Origin: Candidatus Endonucleibacter bathymodioli
GTDB taxonomy: Bacteria; Pseudomonadota; Gammaproteobacteria; Pseudomonadales; Endozoicomonadaceae
Assembly: GCA_030674915.1 (NCBI GenBank)
Contig: JASXSV010000005.1
Span: 62,001 to 126,000 of the forward strand
Direction of reading: 5' to 3'
DNA: 64,000 bases
Part shown: positions 19,769 through 32,605 of the stretch, in pieces
Layout: every line of letters starts with the position of its first letter
Numbering within the stretch: position 1 is the stretch's first letter
Notes under the pieces: model-generated
The model's database searches: none
What the model saw: only the letters and a program-made list of their open reading frames with translations
What the model was told of the DNA's origin: nothing
Made by a program: the position numbers and the translations under genes

Positions 19769-22603
19769 TTAAATATTAAATGCGTCTTCCACCAACTTTC
19801 TCTGCTCGTCCACATGCACCGACATATAACCACAGGCAGGAGCGGCAGAACCTTCTCTCCCCGCATAACGCACTTGTAAAAGTTTATTAGCATGCCCCTC
19901 AATAGATCTATGCATGTGATGCTGACTACAGTACCAAGCTCCCTGATTCATAGGCTCCTCTTGACACCAGATTACTCGCTCAAGATTCGGATAATTATTA
20001 ACTAGATCATTAAGATCATCCTGAGGGAAAGGATATAACTGCTCAACTCGAATAATAACGGTGTCGTTAATTTGTTCCGAACGTTTTTTATCTAAAAGAT
20101 CGTAATAAACCTTTCCACTACACATAATTAGCCGTTTTATCAGAGCAGAATCATGGTCATCAATTTCAGGAATAACTGTCTGAAAGCCCCCTTCTGCCAA
20201 CTCGTCAAGGGACGACACCGCCAACTTATGACGAAGCAAACTTTTTGGTGTAAAAACAATCAGCGGCTTACGCAAAGGTCTGATAACTTGTCTACGCAGC
20301 ACATGAAATATCTGAGCCGGTGTCGTTGGCACGCAAACCTGCACATTATGTTGCGCGCAAAGCTGCAAGTAGCGCTCAAGACGGGCTGACGAATGTTCAG
20401 GCCCCTGACCTTCATAACCATGTGGCAACAACATAACCAACCCACACAAACGCCCCCACTTATGCTCACCACTAGTAATAAACTGATCAATAACCACCTG
20501 GGCACCATTGGCAAAATCACCAAACTGAGCCTCCCAAATCACCAAGGTGCTAGGCGTTGTAGCCGAATATCCATACTCAAAAGCCAACACCGCTTCCTCC
20601 GAAAGCAACGAATCCCAAAGTTGAAATCGTGGCTGCCCCTTTATTATACGAGCCAATGGAGCAATAGACAGACCGTCTTTCTGATTATGAAACACCGCAT
20701 GTCGATGAGAAAACGTACCACGGCCAACATCCTGCCCAGTAATACGCACCTCATGACCCTCTGCCAACAATGTTGCATAAGCAAGAATTTCCGCACACCC
20801 CCAGTTAAGAGGCAATATACCAGCTACCATTTTTAATCGATCATCAACAACCTTGCTCACCTGCCGCTGCAATACAAATCCTTCAGGCGTCTCGCAGACT
20901 TTCTTTCCCAACTCCTGCAAAGTTTTCAGTGCTACACGAGTATCATGCCTAGCCGTCCACTTATGCCCTAGATAGGGCGACCAGTCAACAAAAAGCTCCT
21001 TGTTTGGCTCTTTAACCAACGCTTTCACTACATGGTCACCCTTGTCCAAAGCATTGCGGTAAGAATCTATTAGTGCTTTATCTTGTTCCGGCGTCAACAC
21101 TCCATCATTTAACAAAGCTTTTGCATAAAGGTCACGCGTCGTCGTATGTTTTTTTATCTTCTCGTACATTAATGGCTGAGTACCTGAAGGCTCATCTGCT
21201 TCATTGTGTCCTCTTCGCCGATAACAAACCATATCAATCACAACATCCTTGTTAAACTCCATACGGTAATCAAGGGCCAACTTCATAGTAAAAACAACAG
21301 CTTCAGGATCATCACCATTAACATGAAGTATCGGTGCCCCCACTATTTTTGCCACGTCAGTACAGTACTCGGTGGAGCGCGCATCTTCACGCTTACTCGT
21401 GGTAAAACCCACCTGATTATTAATCACAATATGGATAGTGCCGCCAGTATAAAAAGCACGTGTCTGAGACATTTGTAGGGTTTCCATCACAACACCCTGC
21501 CCCGCAAAAGCTGCGTCACCATGAATAGCTATAGGTACAACCACATTCCCTCTGGTATCGGTACGTCGATCTTGTCGTGCTCTGACAGAACCTTCCACAA
21601 CTGGTGTTACTATCTCTAAATGCGAAGGATTAAAAGCCATCGCCAAATGCATTTCACCACCTAGAGTCATGACGTTGGACGAAAACCCCTGATGATACTT
21701 AACGTCACCAGACCCCAGGTCTTTCTTCTTTTTACCTTCAAATTCCTCAAATAATTCAACCGGATTCTTCCCGAAAATATTCATCAAAACATTCAACCGA
21801 CCCCGGTGAGCCATGCCAATGATAGTCTCCTTGGCACCATAAGAGCCTAATCTCTGAATAAGTTCATCAAGCATCGGAATCAAAGACTCGCCGCCTTCAA
21901 GGCCAAAACGCTTGGTCCCGGGAAATTTGGTAGCTAAATATTTTTCCAGTCCTTCTGCAGCAGTGAGACGCTCCAGAATATGTAACTTTGTTCCTTCACC
22001 AAAAGTCAACTGGCCACACACACTTTCCATGCGACTCTGAAACCAGCGCCGTTCTTCAGTTTTGGCGATATGCATATATTCAACACCGATAGAACCACAA
22101 TAAGTCGAACTCAGTGCATCAATAATATCTTTTAATAGCGCATGGTCTTTACCAATAAATAGAGTGCTGGTTTGAAACTCAGTGTCCAGATCAGCCTCAC
22201 TCAACCCGTGATATGCAAGTGTTAGATCTAGAAACGACTCCCTGACCAAAATACCCAACGGGTCAATGGCAGCGCGCTGATGCCCCCTAACCCGAAAAGC
22301 ACTGACCAACCTCAATACCTGAACTTGTTTTCGCTCATAGTCACTAGATACAGAGCTTGTATTAACAGGCAGAATACCCTGACGCTTGCGAGCCAATAAG
22401 ATGAAGTTTTCCCGAACAGTCGAGTGAGGTACGTCAAACCCTTCTCCACTGACTGGGGGCAATTTTTCAAAATAGTCTCGCCAAACATGCGAAACCCCAT
22501 TAGGGTCACGCAAATAATTCTCATATAATTCTTCAACGTATGCAGCATTCCCTCCGGCAATGTGGGACGTATTCCACATGCGCTGCATTACACCTTCTTG
22601 CAT
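19769..22603 (-). CDS. sucA: 2-oxoglutarate dehydrogenase E1 component
   Basis: Thiamine-diphosphate enzyme that decarboxylates 2-oxoglutarate and passes the succinyl group to SucB. It has 944 residues from the chosen start, equal to pseudomonad SucA, whose N-terminus also reads like MQE-V-MQRMWN. The frame allows two more codons. The start region MWNTSHIAGGNAAYVEELYE is the E1o helix that binds E2. Cofactor site: IGMAHRGRLNVL, HGDAAFAGQGVV and the GDDPEAV...RRRGHNEADEP thiamine motif. Transketolase-like C-terminal half: GQDVGRGTFSHRHA and LPHGYEGQGPEHSSARLER. A 370-base gap with a dispersed repeat separates it from sdhB. Confidence 0.97.
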   Translation of the reverse strand: MQEGVMQRMWNTSHIAGGNAAYVEELYENYLRDPNGVSHVWRDYFEKLPPVSGEGFDVPHSTVRENFILLARKRQGILPVNTSSVSSDYERKQVQVLRLVSAFRVRGHQRAAIDPLGILVRESFLDLTLAYHGLSEADLDTEFQTSTLFIGKDHALLKDIIDALSSTYCGSIGVEYMHIAKTEERRWFQSRMESVCGQLTFGEGTKLHILERLTAAEGLEKYLATKFPGTKRFGLEGGESLIPMLDELIQRLGSYGAKETIIGMAHRGRLNVLMNIFGKNPVELFEEFEGKKKKDLGSGDVKYHQGFSSNVMTLGGEMHLAMAFNPSHLEIVTPVVEGSVRARQDRRTDTRGNVVVPIAIHGDAAFAGQGVVMETLQMSQTRAFYTGGTIHIVINNQVGFTTSKREDARSTEYCTDVAKIVGAPILHVNGDDPEAVVFTMKLALDYRMEFNKDVVIDMVCYRRRGHNEADEPSGTQPLMYEKIKKHTTTRDLYAKALLNDGVLTPEQDKALIDSYRNALDKGDHVVKALVKEPNKELFVDWSPYLGHKWTARHDTRVALKTLQELGKKVCETPEGFVLQRQVSKVVDDRLKMVAGILPLNWGCAEILAYATLLAEGHEVRITGQDVGRGTFSHRHAVFHNQKDGLSIAPLARIIKGQPRFQLWDSLLSEEAVLAFEYGYSATTPSTLVIWEAQFGDFANGAQVVIDQFITSGEHKWGRLCGLVMLLPHGYEGQGPEHSSARLERYLQLCAQHNVQVCVPTTPAQIFHVLRRQVIRPLRKPLIVFTPKSLLRHKLAVSSLDELAEGGFQTVIPEIDDHDSALIKRLIMCSGKVYYDLLDKKRSEQINDTVIIRVEQLYPFPQDDLNDLVNNYPNLERVIWCQEEPMNQGAWYCSQHHMHRSIEGHANKLLQVRYAGREGSAAPACGYMSVHVDEQRKLVEDAFNI

Positions 22604-22722
22604 GCCCATACCCCGTGAGAGTGAAGTTTTACTTAATTACCGATCTAAATCAGAAAAACGCCAATTAACCATTATATCCGTCATACTCAAAAATGCAGAC
22701 TGATTAGCAGCGCCCACCCACC

Positions 22723-22842
22723 TATACCAAGGCGTAAGGTTGACAGCTCTCACACCCACCTCTCAAATCACTTACTACTTGCAGAATCATGGGGGTCGCA
22801 CTAATTTGTCGCCTATTCACACATTCAATGATAATGGGTATA
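22723..22842. repeat. Dispersed palindromic intergenic repeat, inverted copy
   Basis: Between sdhB and sucA. It runs from TATACCAAGGCGTAAGGTTG to ATGATAATGGGTATA and contains TTTGTCGCCTATTCACAC. It may act on the transcript joining sdh and suc. The rest of the sdhB-sucA gap (22610-22975) shows no gene. Confidence 0.7.
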
Positions 22843-22975
22843 GCCATCTAACCCAATGATACCTCAATCCATTTCCGCCGACCTGTACCACCAATTATTT
22901 TTTACTTTGAGCACAGCCACTAAATACATATATTACCATCATTACTACTACCACAAAAAATATAGACAACTGTAT

Positions 22976-23683
22976 TCAAGTAGCCTGTTTAAATAACATT
23001 TTCCTAATATGCCCAATAGCCCGAGTAGGATTCAAACCCTTTGGACAAACATTGACGCAGTTCATAATACCTCGACAACGAAAAACACTAAAAGGATCAT
23101 CAAGCTCCGCCAATCTCTGGTCAGTAGCAGTATCCCTGCTGTCTGCAAGAAAACGATATGCCTGAAGCAACCCCGAAGGCCCAACAAACTTATCAGGGTT
23201 CCACCAAAATGAAGGGCAAGCTGCCGAACAACAGGCACATAGAATACACTCATACAAGCCATCAAGTTTGGCACGATCTTCCGGTGACTGAAGCCTTTCT
23301 ATGGCCGGTACTGACTCCTCATTAATGAGATACGGCTTAATCTTTTCATACTGTTTGTAAAACAAACCCATATCTACAACAAGATCACGAATAACAGGAA
23401 GACCAGGTAATGGTCTCAAAACCAACTTATCCTTACCTTTAGACGCTTCAGACAAAGGTGTTACACAAGCCAATCCATTGGCTCCTGCAATACTGATCCC
23501 ATCAGAACCACAGACCCCCTCTCGACATGAACGCCGGTAAGACAAGCCTGAGTCTTGCTCCTTTATAAGGTTAAGAATATCTAATACCATCAAATCTTTA
23601 TCTGCAGGAACATCAACAGTGAAATCCTGCATATAAGGCTTGGTGTCTGTTTCAGGATTGTAACGATAGACACTGACCAACAT
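22976..23683 (-). CDS. sdhB: Succinate dehydrogenase iron-sulfur subunit
   Basis: Carries electrons from the flavoprotein to quinone. It has 235 residues. The 2Fe-2S ligands are in SCREGVCGSDGISIAG and the later Cys of NGLACVTPL. The 4Fe-4S and 3Fe-4S ligands are in CILCACCSAACPSFWWN and CRGIMNCVNVCPKGLNP. Follows sdhA by 15 bases. Complex II, cytoplasmic side of the inner membrane. Confidence 0.97.
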   Translation of the reverse strand: MLVSVYRYNPETDTKPYMQDFTVDVPADKDLMVLDILNLIKEQDSGLSYRRSCREGVCGSDGISIAGANGLACVTPLSEASKGKDKLVLRPLPGLPVIRDLVVDMGLFYKQYEKIKPYLINEESVPAIERLQSPEDRAKLDGLYECILCACCSAACPSFWWNPDKFVGPSGLLQAYRFLADSRDTATDQRLAELDDPFSVFRCRGIMNCVNVCPKGLNPTRAIGHIRKMLFKQAT

Positions 23684-23698
23684 AGTTTTTATGCCCCA

Positions 23699-25471
23699 TT
23701 AGTAAGTTCTGGCCTTAGGTGGAAATGCCTCCATAGTTTTGGGTGAAAAATTAACTTTACGCTTAGTCACCCTTTTTGTCTTAGGACAATACAAAGAATG
23801 AGCCAGCCAATTCTCATCATCCCGTTCAGTGAAATCATTCCGTGCATGAGCACCACGAGACTCTTTTCGCTCCTCGGCGGCAGTAGCTGTAGCAAGGGCC
23901 ACTTCGTAAAGATTTTCAAGTTCTAACGCCTCAATTCGCGCCGTGTTGAAGGCATTACTTTTATCCTCAAGATGCAGTGACTGAATGCGATCACCAACCT
24001 GACCAAGCTTTTTCAAGCCTTCTTGCATGTTTTTCCCTTCTCGGAAAACACCAAAATACAGCTGCATAATGTTTTGTAACTCTTTACGAACGTCAGCTAC
24101 CTTCTCACCAGAATTAGATGCATTAATCCTACTCAATCGAGCAAGCGCCTCATCGATATCGCTCTGAGAGGCATCCTGCGTGTCAAAGCCATCTTTAAGA
24201 CTTTTCTCAATATGAATCCCAGCAGCACGCCCAAAGACGACCAAGTCCAGCAAGGAGTTTCCCCCCAAACGATTAGCTCCATGGACAGAGACGCACGCCA
24301 CCTCCCCACAGGCATAAAGTCCATCAATCACTTGATCATTATCATTATCATCCCGATATAGCGCCTGCCCACTCACGTTGGTTGGCACCCCTCCCATCAT
24401 ATAGTGACAGGTAGGTACAACAGGAACTGGTTGCACCGCTGGGTCTACATGAGCAAATGTTTTTGATAACTCACAAACGCCAGGCAATCGTAAATTCAAT
24501 GTTTCCGCACCAAGATGATCAAGTTTCAGCAACACATGATCTTTATCCACACCACAACCACGCCCTTCCAAAATTTCAATAACCATAGAGCGTGCAACCA
24601 CATCACGTCCCGCTAGATCTTTCGCATTAGGTGCATAGCGCTCCATAAAACGCTCACCATCACCATTAATCAAATATCCTCCTTCTCCACGACACCCTTC
24701 TGTAACTAGCACACCTGCACCATAGATCCCCGTAGGATGGAATTGCCACATTTCCATATCCTGCATTGGATAGCCTGCACGAAGAGCCATACCAATACCG
24801 TCACCAGTATTAATTAGCGCATTAGTTGTCGATGCATATATACGACCCGCGCCACCTGTTGCCAAAACTACCACTTTACTTTTGATATAAACAGTTTCAC
24901 CAGTTTCGATGCAAATAGCTATCACACCAGCCACCTGTCCCCGTTGATTTTTTACCAGGTCAATGGCATACCATTCATTTAAAAAAGTAGCACCACCTTT
25001 CAAGTTTGCCTGATAAAGCGTATGCAATAACGCATGACCTGTTCTATCAGCTGCTGCACATGTCCTAGCAGCCTGACCACCCTTCCCAAAATCCTTCGAC
25101 TGTCCACCAAAAGGCCTCTGGTAAATGCGCCCTTCGTCAGTTCTTGAAAACGGTAACCCCATATGTTCCAACTCAAAAACAGCCTGAGGCCCAACTGAAC
25201 ACATGTACTCAATTGCATCTTGGTCACCAATGTAATCAGAACCCTTGACGGTATCGTACATGTGCCAACGCCAATCATCTTGGGGGTCATCACTGCCGAT
25301 TGCACAGGTAATACCCCCTTGGGCAGAAACCGTATGAGATCTGGTTGGAAAAACCTTGGTAACACAAGCTGCATTGATCCCCGCTTCTGTCAACTGCAAA
25401 ACAGCACGCAGGCCTGCGCCACCTCCTCCTATAACAACGGCATCATAGGTAAGAGTACGAAGTACGGTCAT
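23699..25471 (-). CDS. sdhA: Succinate dehydrogenase flavoprotein subunit
   Basis: Oxidises succinate to fumarate with covalently bound FAD. It has 590 residues (E. coli 588). FAD motif [16 protein letters not shown], flavinylated His46 in [17 protein letters not shown], substrate loop [21 protein letters not shown] (read in two parts), catalytic Arg region [10 protein letters not shown], and the C-terminal [19 protein letters not shown]. Follows sdhD with only three bases between, indicating one transcript. Confidence 0.97.
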   Translation of the reverse strand: MTVLRTLTYDAVVIGGGGAGLRAVLQLTEAGINAACVTKVFPTRSHTVSAQGGITCAIGSDDPQDDWRWHMYDTVKGSDYIGDQDAIEYMCSVGPQAVFELEHMGLPFSRTDEGRIYQRPFGGQSKDFGKGGQAARTCAAADRTGHALLHTLYQANLKGGATFLNEWYAIDLVKNQRGQVAGVIAICIETGETVYIKSKVVVLATGGAGRIYASTTNALINTGDGIGMALRAGYPMQDMEMWQFHPTGIYGAGVLVTEGCRGEGGYLINGDGERFMERYAPNAKDLAGRDVVARSMVIEILEGRGCGVDKDHVLLKLDHLGAETLNLRLPGVCELSKTFAHVDPAVQPVPVVPTCHYMMGGVPTNVSGQALYRDDNDNDQVIDGLYACGEVACVSVHGANRLGGNSLLDLVVFGRAAGIHIEKSLKDGFDTQDASQSDIDEALARLSRINASNSGEKVADVRKELQNIMQLYFGVFREGKNMQEGLKKLGQVGDRIQSLHLEDKSNAFNTARIEALELENLYEVALATATAAEERKESRGAHARNDFTERDDENWLAHSLYCPKTKRVTKRKVNFSPKTMEAFPPKARTY

Positions 25472-25474
25472 TTA

Positions 25475-25843
25475 TCAAAGCCCCCAAAGAATATGTACGC
25501 CCCAAACTACATAGCAAAACAAAGCAATAAAACAGACTAATTGAACAGGAAAGCGAATTAACACAGAGTTCGAACCCAAAGCTCGATCATTTAGATAATC
25601 GGTGGTTATTGTCCACATACCTACCCAAGCATGTGCCACCAGCGACAATAGAGAAAACAACGTAAAAACCTTCATAGCTAGACAATCAAAGAGCCCTCGC
25701 CACTGCGTATATTCCATATCTGCGTTACACAGAATGTATCCAAATAGAAAAACAAAATACGCCCCAAGCACGATGGCCGTAAGTCTCTGCAGCATCCAAT
25801 CATACAAGCCACTACGGGACAAGTTAGTTATACTGGTAACCAT
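25475..25843 (-). CDS. sdhD: Succinate dehydrogenase membrane anchor subunit
   Basis: A 122-residue inner-membrane protein with three hydrophobic helices (about 20-38, 54-74 and 92-115). The heme/quinone-side signature LVAHAWVGMWTITTDYL contains the conserved His and Tyr-Leu end seen in SdhD. Its start overlaps the 3' end of sdhC by 16 bases, typical translational coupling. Length and position between sdhC and sdhA decide the call. Confidence 0.93.
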   Translation of the reverse strand: MVTSITNLSRSGLYDWMLQRLTAIVLGAYFVFLFGYILCNADMEYTQWRGLFDCLAMKVFTLFSLLSLVAHAWVGMWTITTDYLNDRALGSNSVLIRFPVQLVCFIALFCYVVWGVHILWGL

Positions 25844-26211
25844 ATCCAGCCTCCAGCAAGAATTATCAAAATAGCAGATACAACCAGAGTTACTATCGCT
25901 CCTACCTTTCCAGACTCCTTTCCATCACCTATGTCAACATCCATGAGCAGGTGTTTAATACCCGCAACACAGTGGTAAATCAAAGCTGATAATATTATCC
26001 AAACACCTAGCTTCACCGGCGTAGACGAACACAATTCCTTCAAAGATTCGAAAGACTCAGCTGACATCAATGACAAGTGTAGGCCATAAAGAGCCCACCC
26101 CATAGCAACAAACAGCAGAATACCAGCAACCCGATGAAGAATTGACGTATAGGCTGGCAGCGGCAGCTTGATTGTAGTGACGTCGAGATTAACAGGTCTT
26201 TTTTTATTCAC
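25828..26211 (-). CDS. sdhC: Succinate dehydrogenase cytochrome b556 subunit
   Basis: A 127-residue membrane subunit that binds heme b and quinone. The N-terminus RPVNLDVTTIKLPLPAYTSI followed by LHRVAGILL is the SdhC signature (Ser/Arg near the quinone). The heme-ligand His lies in YHCVAGIKHLLMDV. Three helices. First gene of the sdhCDAB operon; about 500 bases of intergenic DNA with a dispersed repeat separate it from divergent gltA. Confidence 0.94.
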   Translation of the reverse strand: MNKKRPVNLDVTTIKLPLPAYTSILHRVAGILLFVAMGWALYGLHLSLMSAESFESLKELCSSTPVKLGVWIILSALIYHCVAGIKHLLMDVDIGDGKESGKVGAIVTLVVSAILIILAGGWIWLPV

Positions 26212-26460
26212 TTAGTTCAGCCCCAGCGCCCAAAGACGCTTACATCAATATAGCGCAATAACACTCAGCATTCTTGGAATGTAGTATCTCAACACTACGC
26301 AAGAAAAACTCGAGGGCACCCTCATATATCCACGAGAAATCCCCTCACCCTCTCATAACAACCCTCAAACCTAGGCTAGAGTATAGTATTACAATATTTT
26401 ATTACATTCACCTATGAATATAAAATATTGACGCCTGCACTTTTGATACAAATATATAAT

Positions 26461-26574
26461 TCGTTACCAATAGGGGTATAAGAACAGCAAGCAAAACAAC
26501 TCCCTGAGCTTACGAGTAGTAGGTGAGTAGGGGAAATCTCGGAGCAACCTCACACCTTCAAGGTAAATAAGTAT
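26461..26574. repeat. Dispersed palindromic intergenic repeat between sdhC and gltA
   Basis: From TTCGTTACCAATAGGGGTAT to the AAGTATC end, with GGAGCAACCTCACACCTTCA inside. It sits upstream of both divergent operons; the flanking bases 26212-26460 hold no gene. Confidence 0.65.
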
Positions 26575-26607
26575 CACCACTCAGCACACAACTACAGTCA
26601 ACCACAT

Positions 26608-26635
26608 TTGACAAAACGTTTTAACTATCTATAGT
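26608..26635 (+). promoter_or_regulatory. Sigma-70 type promoter for gltA
   Basis: TTGACA at 26608-26613 and TATAGT at 26630-26635 with a 16-base spacer, about 100 bases upstream of the gltA start. This is the best consensus promoter seen in the window. Confidence 0.6.
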
Positions 26636-26736
26636 AGGCAAACCTATTACACAAACGCAACTAGTAATCCACACTAAAAACTTCCGAAGGATCCCTTCAA
26701 TCTATAATGCGATACAATGGCACAAAAGGAGGCCCA

Positions 26737-28035
26737 ATGGCCAATAAAAAAGCTTTCCTCACTATCGATAAAAAAGAGCCTGCTCTCGAACTCCCTGTAT
26801 ATTCAGGCACTCTTGGCCCAGACACAATAGACGTACAAAGTCTCGCAAACAAAGGCTACTTTACATACGACTCAGGATTTATGTCTACTGCATCATGCGA
26901 ATCTAAAATCACTTTTATAGACGGTGATAAAGGGGTGTTACTATACCGAGGCTACCCTATTGAGCAATTGGCAGAACATTCAGATTATCTTGAAACAAGC
27001 TACCTTCTACTCCATGGTGAGCTTCCTTGCAGCGAAGCAAAAAAAGACTTTGTGCGAACAATCATGGATCACAGCATGATTCCCGATCAGATGACCACCT
27101 TATTCCGGGGCTTTCGCCGCGACGCACACCCCATGTCCATTATGTGTAGTGTTGTTGCTGCCTTGTCGGCGCACTACCACGACTCCCTGGACATCACCAA
27201 TGAAAAACATCGCGAAGTAGCCGCATACCGCCTGATTTCCAAAATGCCAACCCTGGCCGCCATGACCTACAAATACATAAATGATCAGCCCTTTATTTAC
27301 CCACGCAATGATCTAGATTATTCCGGCAACTTCCTTCACATGATGTTTGCTTCTCCCTGCGGTGAGTATAAAGTTAGCCCTGTACTGGCCAGAGCCATGG
27401 ATAAAATACTTCTGCTCCACGCCGATCACGAGCAGAACGCGTCTACCTCTACGGTTCGTCTTGCAGGATCAAGCAATGCCAATCCATTTGCCTGTATTGC
27501 TGCAGGCATCGCCGCTCTCTGGGGCCCTGCCCACGGTGGAGCTAATGAAGCAGTTCTCAAAATGCTTACTGAAATCGGTGATGAAAAGAATATTGACGAA
27601 TTTATAGCTCGGGCAAAAGATAAAAACGATCCATTCCGCCTCATGGGTTTTGGCCATAGGGTTTATAAGAATTTTGACCCGCGTGCCACTGTTATGAGAG
27701 AAACTTGCGATGAAGTTTTAGACGAACTAGGGCTACACAATGACCCTTTACTAAAAATAGCAAAACGTTTGGAACATATAGCTTTAGAGGATAAATACTT
27801 CATTGAAAAGAAACTTTATCCAAATGTCGATTTTTACTCTGGCATTATCATGAAAGCACTCGGAATCCCTACAGAAATGTTTACGGTCATCTTTACTACG
27901 GGGCGCACCTCTGGCTGGATTTCACACTGGCATGAAATGATCAGCGGCAAATACCGCATAGGTCGTCCTCGCCAATTATACACTGGCTCAGCCAAACGTG
28001 ACTTCTTGCCGCTCTCAGAACGGCGTGACTCTTAG
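26737..28035 (+). CDS. gltA: Citrate synthase
   Basis: Condenses oxaloacetate and acetyl-CoA. It has 432 residues from the ATG at 26737, which has AAAGGAGG immediately upstream and so is preferred to the in-frame ATG ten codons earlier. Type II (hexameric, NADH-sensitive class) N-terminal beta domain. Active-site motifs: [32 protein letters not shown] and the [14 protein letters not shown] stretch (catalytic His). The Asp-containing [13 protein letters not shown] and the C-terminal [12 protein letters not shown] are present. Divergent from the sdh-suc operon, the usual gammaproteobacterial layout. Confidence 0.97.
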   Translation: MANKKAFLTIDKKEPALELPVYSGTLGPDTIDVQSLANKGYFTYDSGFMSTASCESKITFIDGDKGVLLYRGYPIEQLAEHSDYLETSYLLLHGELPCSEAKKDFVRTIMDHSMIPDQMTTLFRGFRRDAHPMSIMCSVVAALSAHYHDSLDITNEKHREVAAYRLISKMPTLAAMTYKYINDQPFIYPRNDLDYSGNFLHMMFASPCGEYKVSPVLARAMDKILLLHADHEQNASTSTVRLAGSSNANPFACIAAGIAALWGPAHGGANEAVLKMLTEIGDEKNIDEFIARAKDKNDPFRLMGFGHRVYKNFDPRATVMRETCDEVLDELGLHNDPLLKIAKRLEHIALEDKYFIEKKLYPNVDFYSGIIMKALGIPTEMFTVIFTTGRTSGWISHWHEMISGKYRIGRPRQLYTGSAKRDFLPLSERRDS

Positions 28036-28242
28036 CATTTTCTCATAATATTGCAGGAAGAACCAAGTCGCAGTATGAAGAAAAACGTAAGAGTGCAGCT
28101 GTTGATGCTTTATGCTCTTTGCCTGTGGCTATCCCACCTACAACATCAATGACTTGCTAAATTTAGAGCAAAAAAAATTGTGTGCAAATTCACATACAGA
28201 CTCTAAAAATAGCATTTAAAACAATCTACAAATGGAAATCCC

Positions 28243-28959
28243 ATGGACGGTCTATTCTCAACAGAGGCGATACTGGCACTACTCACACTAACAGCACTGG
28301 AAATTGTGCTGAGTATTGACAATATTATATTTCTTTCTGTTCTTGTTGACAAACTACCTCAACACCAAAGAGCAAGAGCCAGAATACTTGGTTTAGGCTT
28401 TGCATTATTAAGCCGAATAGCGTTACTCCTATCTATTACCTGGGTTATGAAGCTAACCACGCCTTTCCTGACTGTTTTTGACAATGATATTTCCGGAAAA
28501 GACCTTATCTTACTGGCTGGCGGTTTATTTTTAATCGCAAAATCAACCCATGAAATCCATTGTGGTACCGAAGAACCCAGCAATGAACTCCCAAAGTCAA
28601 CAAAAAAAGCAGCTAGCCATTTTGCCATGATATTGGTTCAAATAGCGCTCATTGATATCATATTCTCTCTCGACTCAGTAGTAACTGCTGTTGGCATGAC
28701 CAACCATTTATGGGTGATGATCATCGCTATAATCATCTCTACTATGGTGATGATGATAGCTGCAGGCCCCATCGGAGACTTCGTTAGCCAACACCCAACT
28801 TTTAAAATGCTGGCACTAAGCTTTTTGATTCTTATCGGCGTAACACTAATTGCAGAAGGTCTAGATTTCCATATACCAAAAGGATACATCTATTTTGCAA
28901 TGGCTTTCTCTTTAATAGTAGAAGCGCTAAATATTAAGGTCCGCCAAAAAAAAAGCTAA
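28243..28959 (+). CDS. TerC-family integral membrane protein (YgdQ-like)
   Basis: A 238-residue protein with seven or eight hydrophobic helices. The TerC signature is clear: LEIVLSIDNIIFLSVL near residue 20 and its repeat IDIIFSLDSVVTAVGM near 143, with the buried Asp residues typical of metal-ion-handling TerC/YgdQ proteins. YgdQ of E. coli is 237 residues. Proposed role is Mn or other cation homeostasis, known for relatives but not shown here. Monocistronic: 200 bases after gltA, followed by a dispersed repeat. Confidence 0.85.
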   Translation: MDGLFSTEAILALLTLTALEIVLSIDNIIFLSVLVDKLPQHQRARARILGLGFALLSRIALLLSITWVMKLTTPFLTVFDNDISGKDLILLAGGLFLIAKSTHEIHCGTEEPSNELPKSTKKAASHFAMILVQIALIDIIFSLDSVVTAVGMTNHLWVMIIAIIISTMVMMIAAGPIGDFVSQHPTFKMLALSFLILIGVTLIAEGLDFHIPKGYIYFAMAFSLIVEALNIKVRQKKS

Positions 28960-28982
28960 TACAGAGAATTCCCACTCGACCA

Positions 28983-29105
28983 TGCTCGTCACCTTTAAAG
29001 GCATGAGTAGGCGACAAACAAGCGAGTCCCCATGAGCCAACTAGCTATAGGTCATTAAGGTGAATGAGAGCAACCAACACCCTCTCACTTTCAAGGGGAA
29101 TGGTA
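28983..29105. repeat. Dispersed palindromic intergenic repeat
   Basis: Contains AAGGCATGAGTAGGCGACAA, one of the best-preserved internal blocks, and ends TTTCAAGGGGAATGGTAT. Lies between the TerC-like gene and the dipeptidase gene. Confidence 0.75.
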
Positions 29106-29291
29106 TGAAAACATGTAATTCCGTCGGCACAATGCTCAACACTCAAACCCATGTCTATTATACCCCCATAGATGCAGAATGATTGATTATGCTCTCTCAC
29201 AACCAAATAGTTTATGGTTGTGAAGAGTTTATTTTCTACCTGCCCTTCACTTCCCGCTAATATGGGTATATATCTGAGAAATCATACAATT

Positions 29292-29930
29292 ATGAATAAA
29301 GAAACCCCTCTCGTTCCCATTACCACTGAAACGCACGATATACTTATCCACCTCGTCTACGCCACTACTGAAAACATAACAGGCAAAAAGATTTATGACC
29401 GTCCCTTGTGTCTATTACACCAAGACGCTGCCTCCAAGCTATCCCGAGTTATCGAGACCCTTGTACCCTTAGAGCTAAAAGTAAAAATATGGGATGCCTA
29501 TCGGCCCCTAGAGGCTCAACGTCAGTTATTTACACATACATCAGACCCGGCTTACGTATCAGACCCGGAAACAGGCGTACATTCACACTGCCGAGGCATT
29601 GCTCTAGACTTAACCCTTATTGATAAATATGGAAATGAGCTGCCAATGGGTACCAATTTCGACGATTTCAGACCCTTGGCTCATCATGGTAATAATAAAA
29701 TATCAGAAGAAGCTCAACATAATCGTCTACTATTAGCAGGAGTGATGGCCATTGCAGGCTTTGAACCCATAGATAATGAGTGGTGGCATTACCAATTACC
29801 TAATGCTTACAATTACCCAGTTATCAATGAGGATAAAGCACAAACAGGCATCATCGATCGAACTTTAAAAAATGACTTCACAAAAACAGCACTCAAGAAA
29901 AATTACGAACAAAGTAACACGGTTTTTTAA
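29292..29930 (+). CDS. ddpX: D-alanyl-D-alanine dipeptidase (VanX/DdpX family)
   Basis: Zinc dipeptidase that cleaves D-Ala-D-Ala, probably for peptidoglycan dipeptide salvage and not vancomycin resistance. It has 212 residues from the ATG at 29292; the frame extends 26 codons further but MNKETPLVPITTETHD is the family-like start. Zinc ligands and catalytic residues: HSHCRGIALDLTL (His and Asp of SxHxxGxAxD) and DNEWWHY (Glu and His). IWDAYRPLEAQRQLF supplies the conserved Arg. No signal peptide, so cytoplasmic. No vanA/H or ddp transport genes beside it. Confidence 0.88.
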   Translation: MNKETPLVPITTETHDILIHLVYATTENITGKKIYDRPLCLLHQDAASKLSRVIETLVPLELKVKIWDAYRPLEAQRQLFTHTSDPAYVSDPETGVHSHCRGIALDLTLIDKYGNELPMGTNFDDFRPLAHHGNNKISEEAQHNRLLLAGVMAIAGFEPIDNEWWHYQLPNAYNYPVINEDKAQTGIIDRTLKNDFTKTALKKNYEQSNTVF

Positions 29931-29940
29931 GACCGTTTTT
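29919..29940 (+). terminator. Possible rho-independent terminator overlapping the ddpX stop
   Basis: ACGGT and ACCGT form a 5-bp stem around an 8-base loop, followed by TTTTT. It overlaps the stop codon. The stem is short, so strength is doubtful. Confidence 0.4.
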
Positions 29941-30005
29941 CACCAAATCAAGTAATCGAAATCAATAAGCATTCCTTCATTTCCAGTTATGAGGGTTATA
30001 AAGAC

Positions 30006-30072
30006 TATACCTACTACCACTGAAAACGTGGGAGCCGTCAATAACCTCATACCTTTCAAAAAGAATTACTAT
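30006..30072. repeat. Short form of the dispersed repeat upstream of betB
   Basis: Keeps both ends (ATACCTACTACCACTGAAAA and CATACCTTTCAAAAAGAATT) but lacks the middle, leaving about 65 bases. It lies in the betB leader. Confidence 0.55.
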
Positions 30073-30091
30073 AAACAAATGGAGAAGCCTA

Positions 30092-32505
<2,414 letters not shown>

Positions 32506-32605
32506 ATATACACGCTGGTAAGCAGCAAGAGATTAAGGTGGCTAAATTCGTTGATTATGCTGAGGTCTCAGTAAATCACCTGAAAAATAATTATCTGGAG
32601 AATTT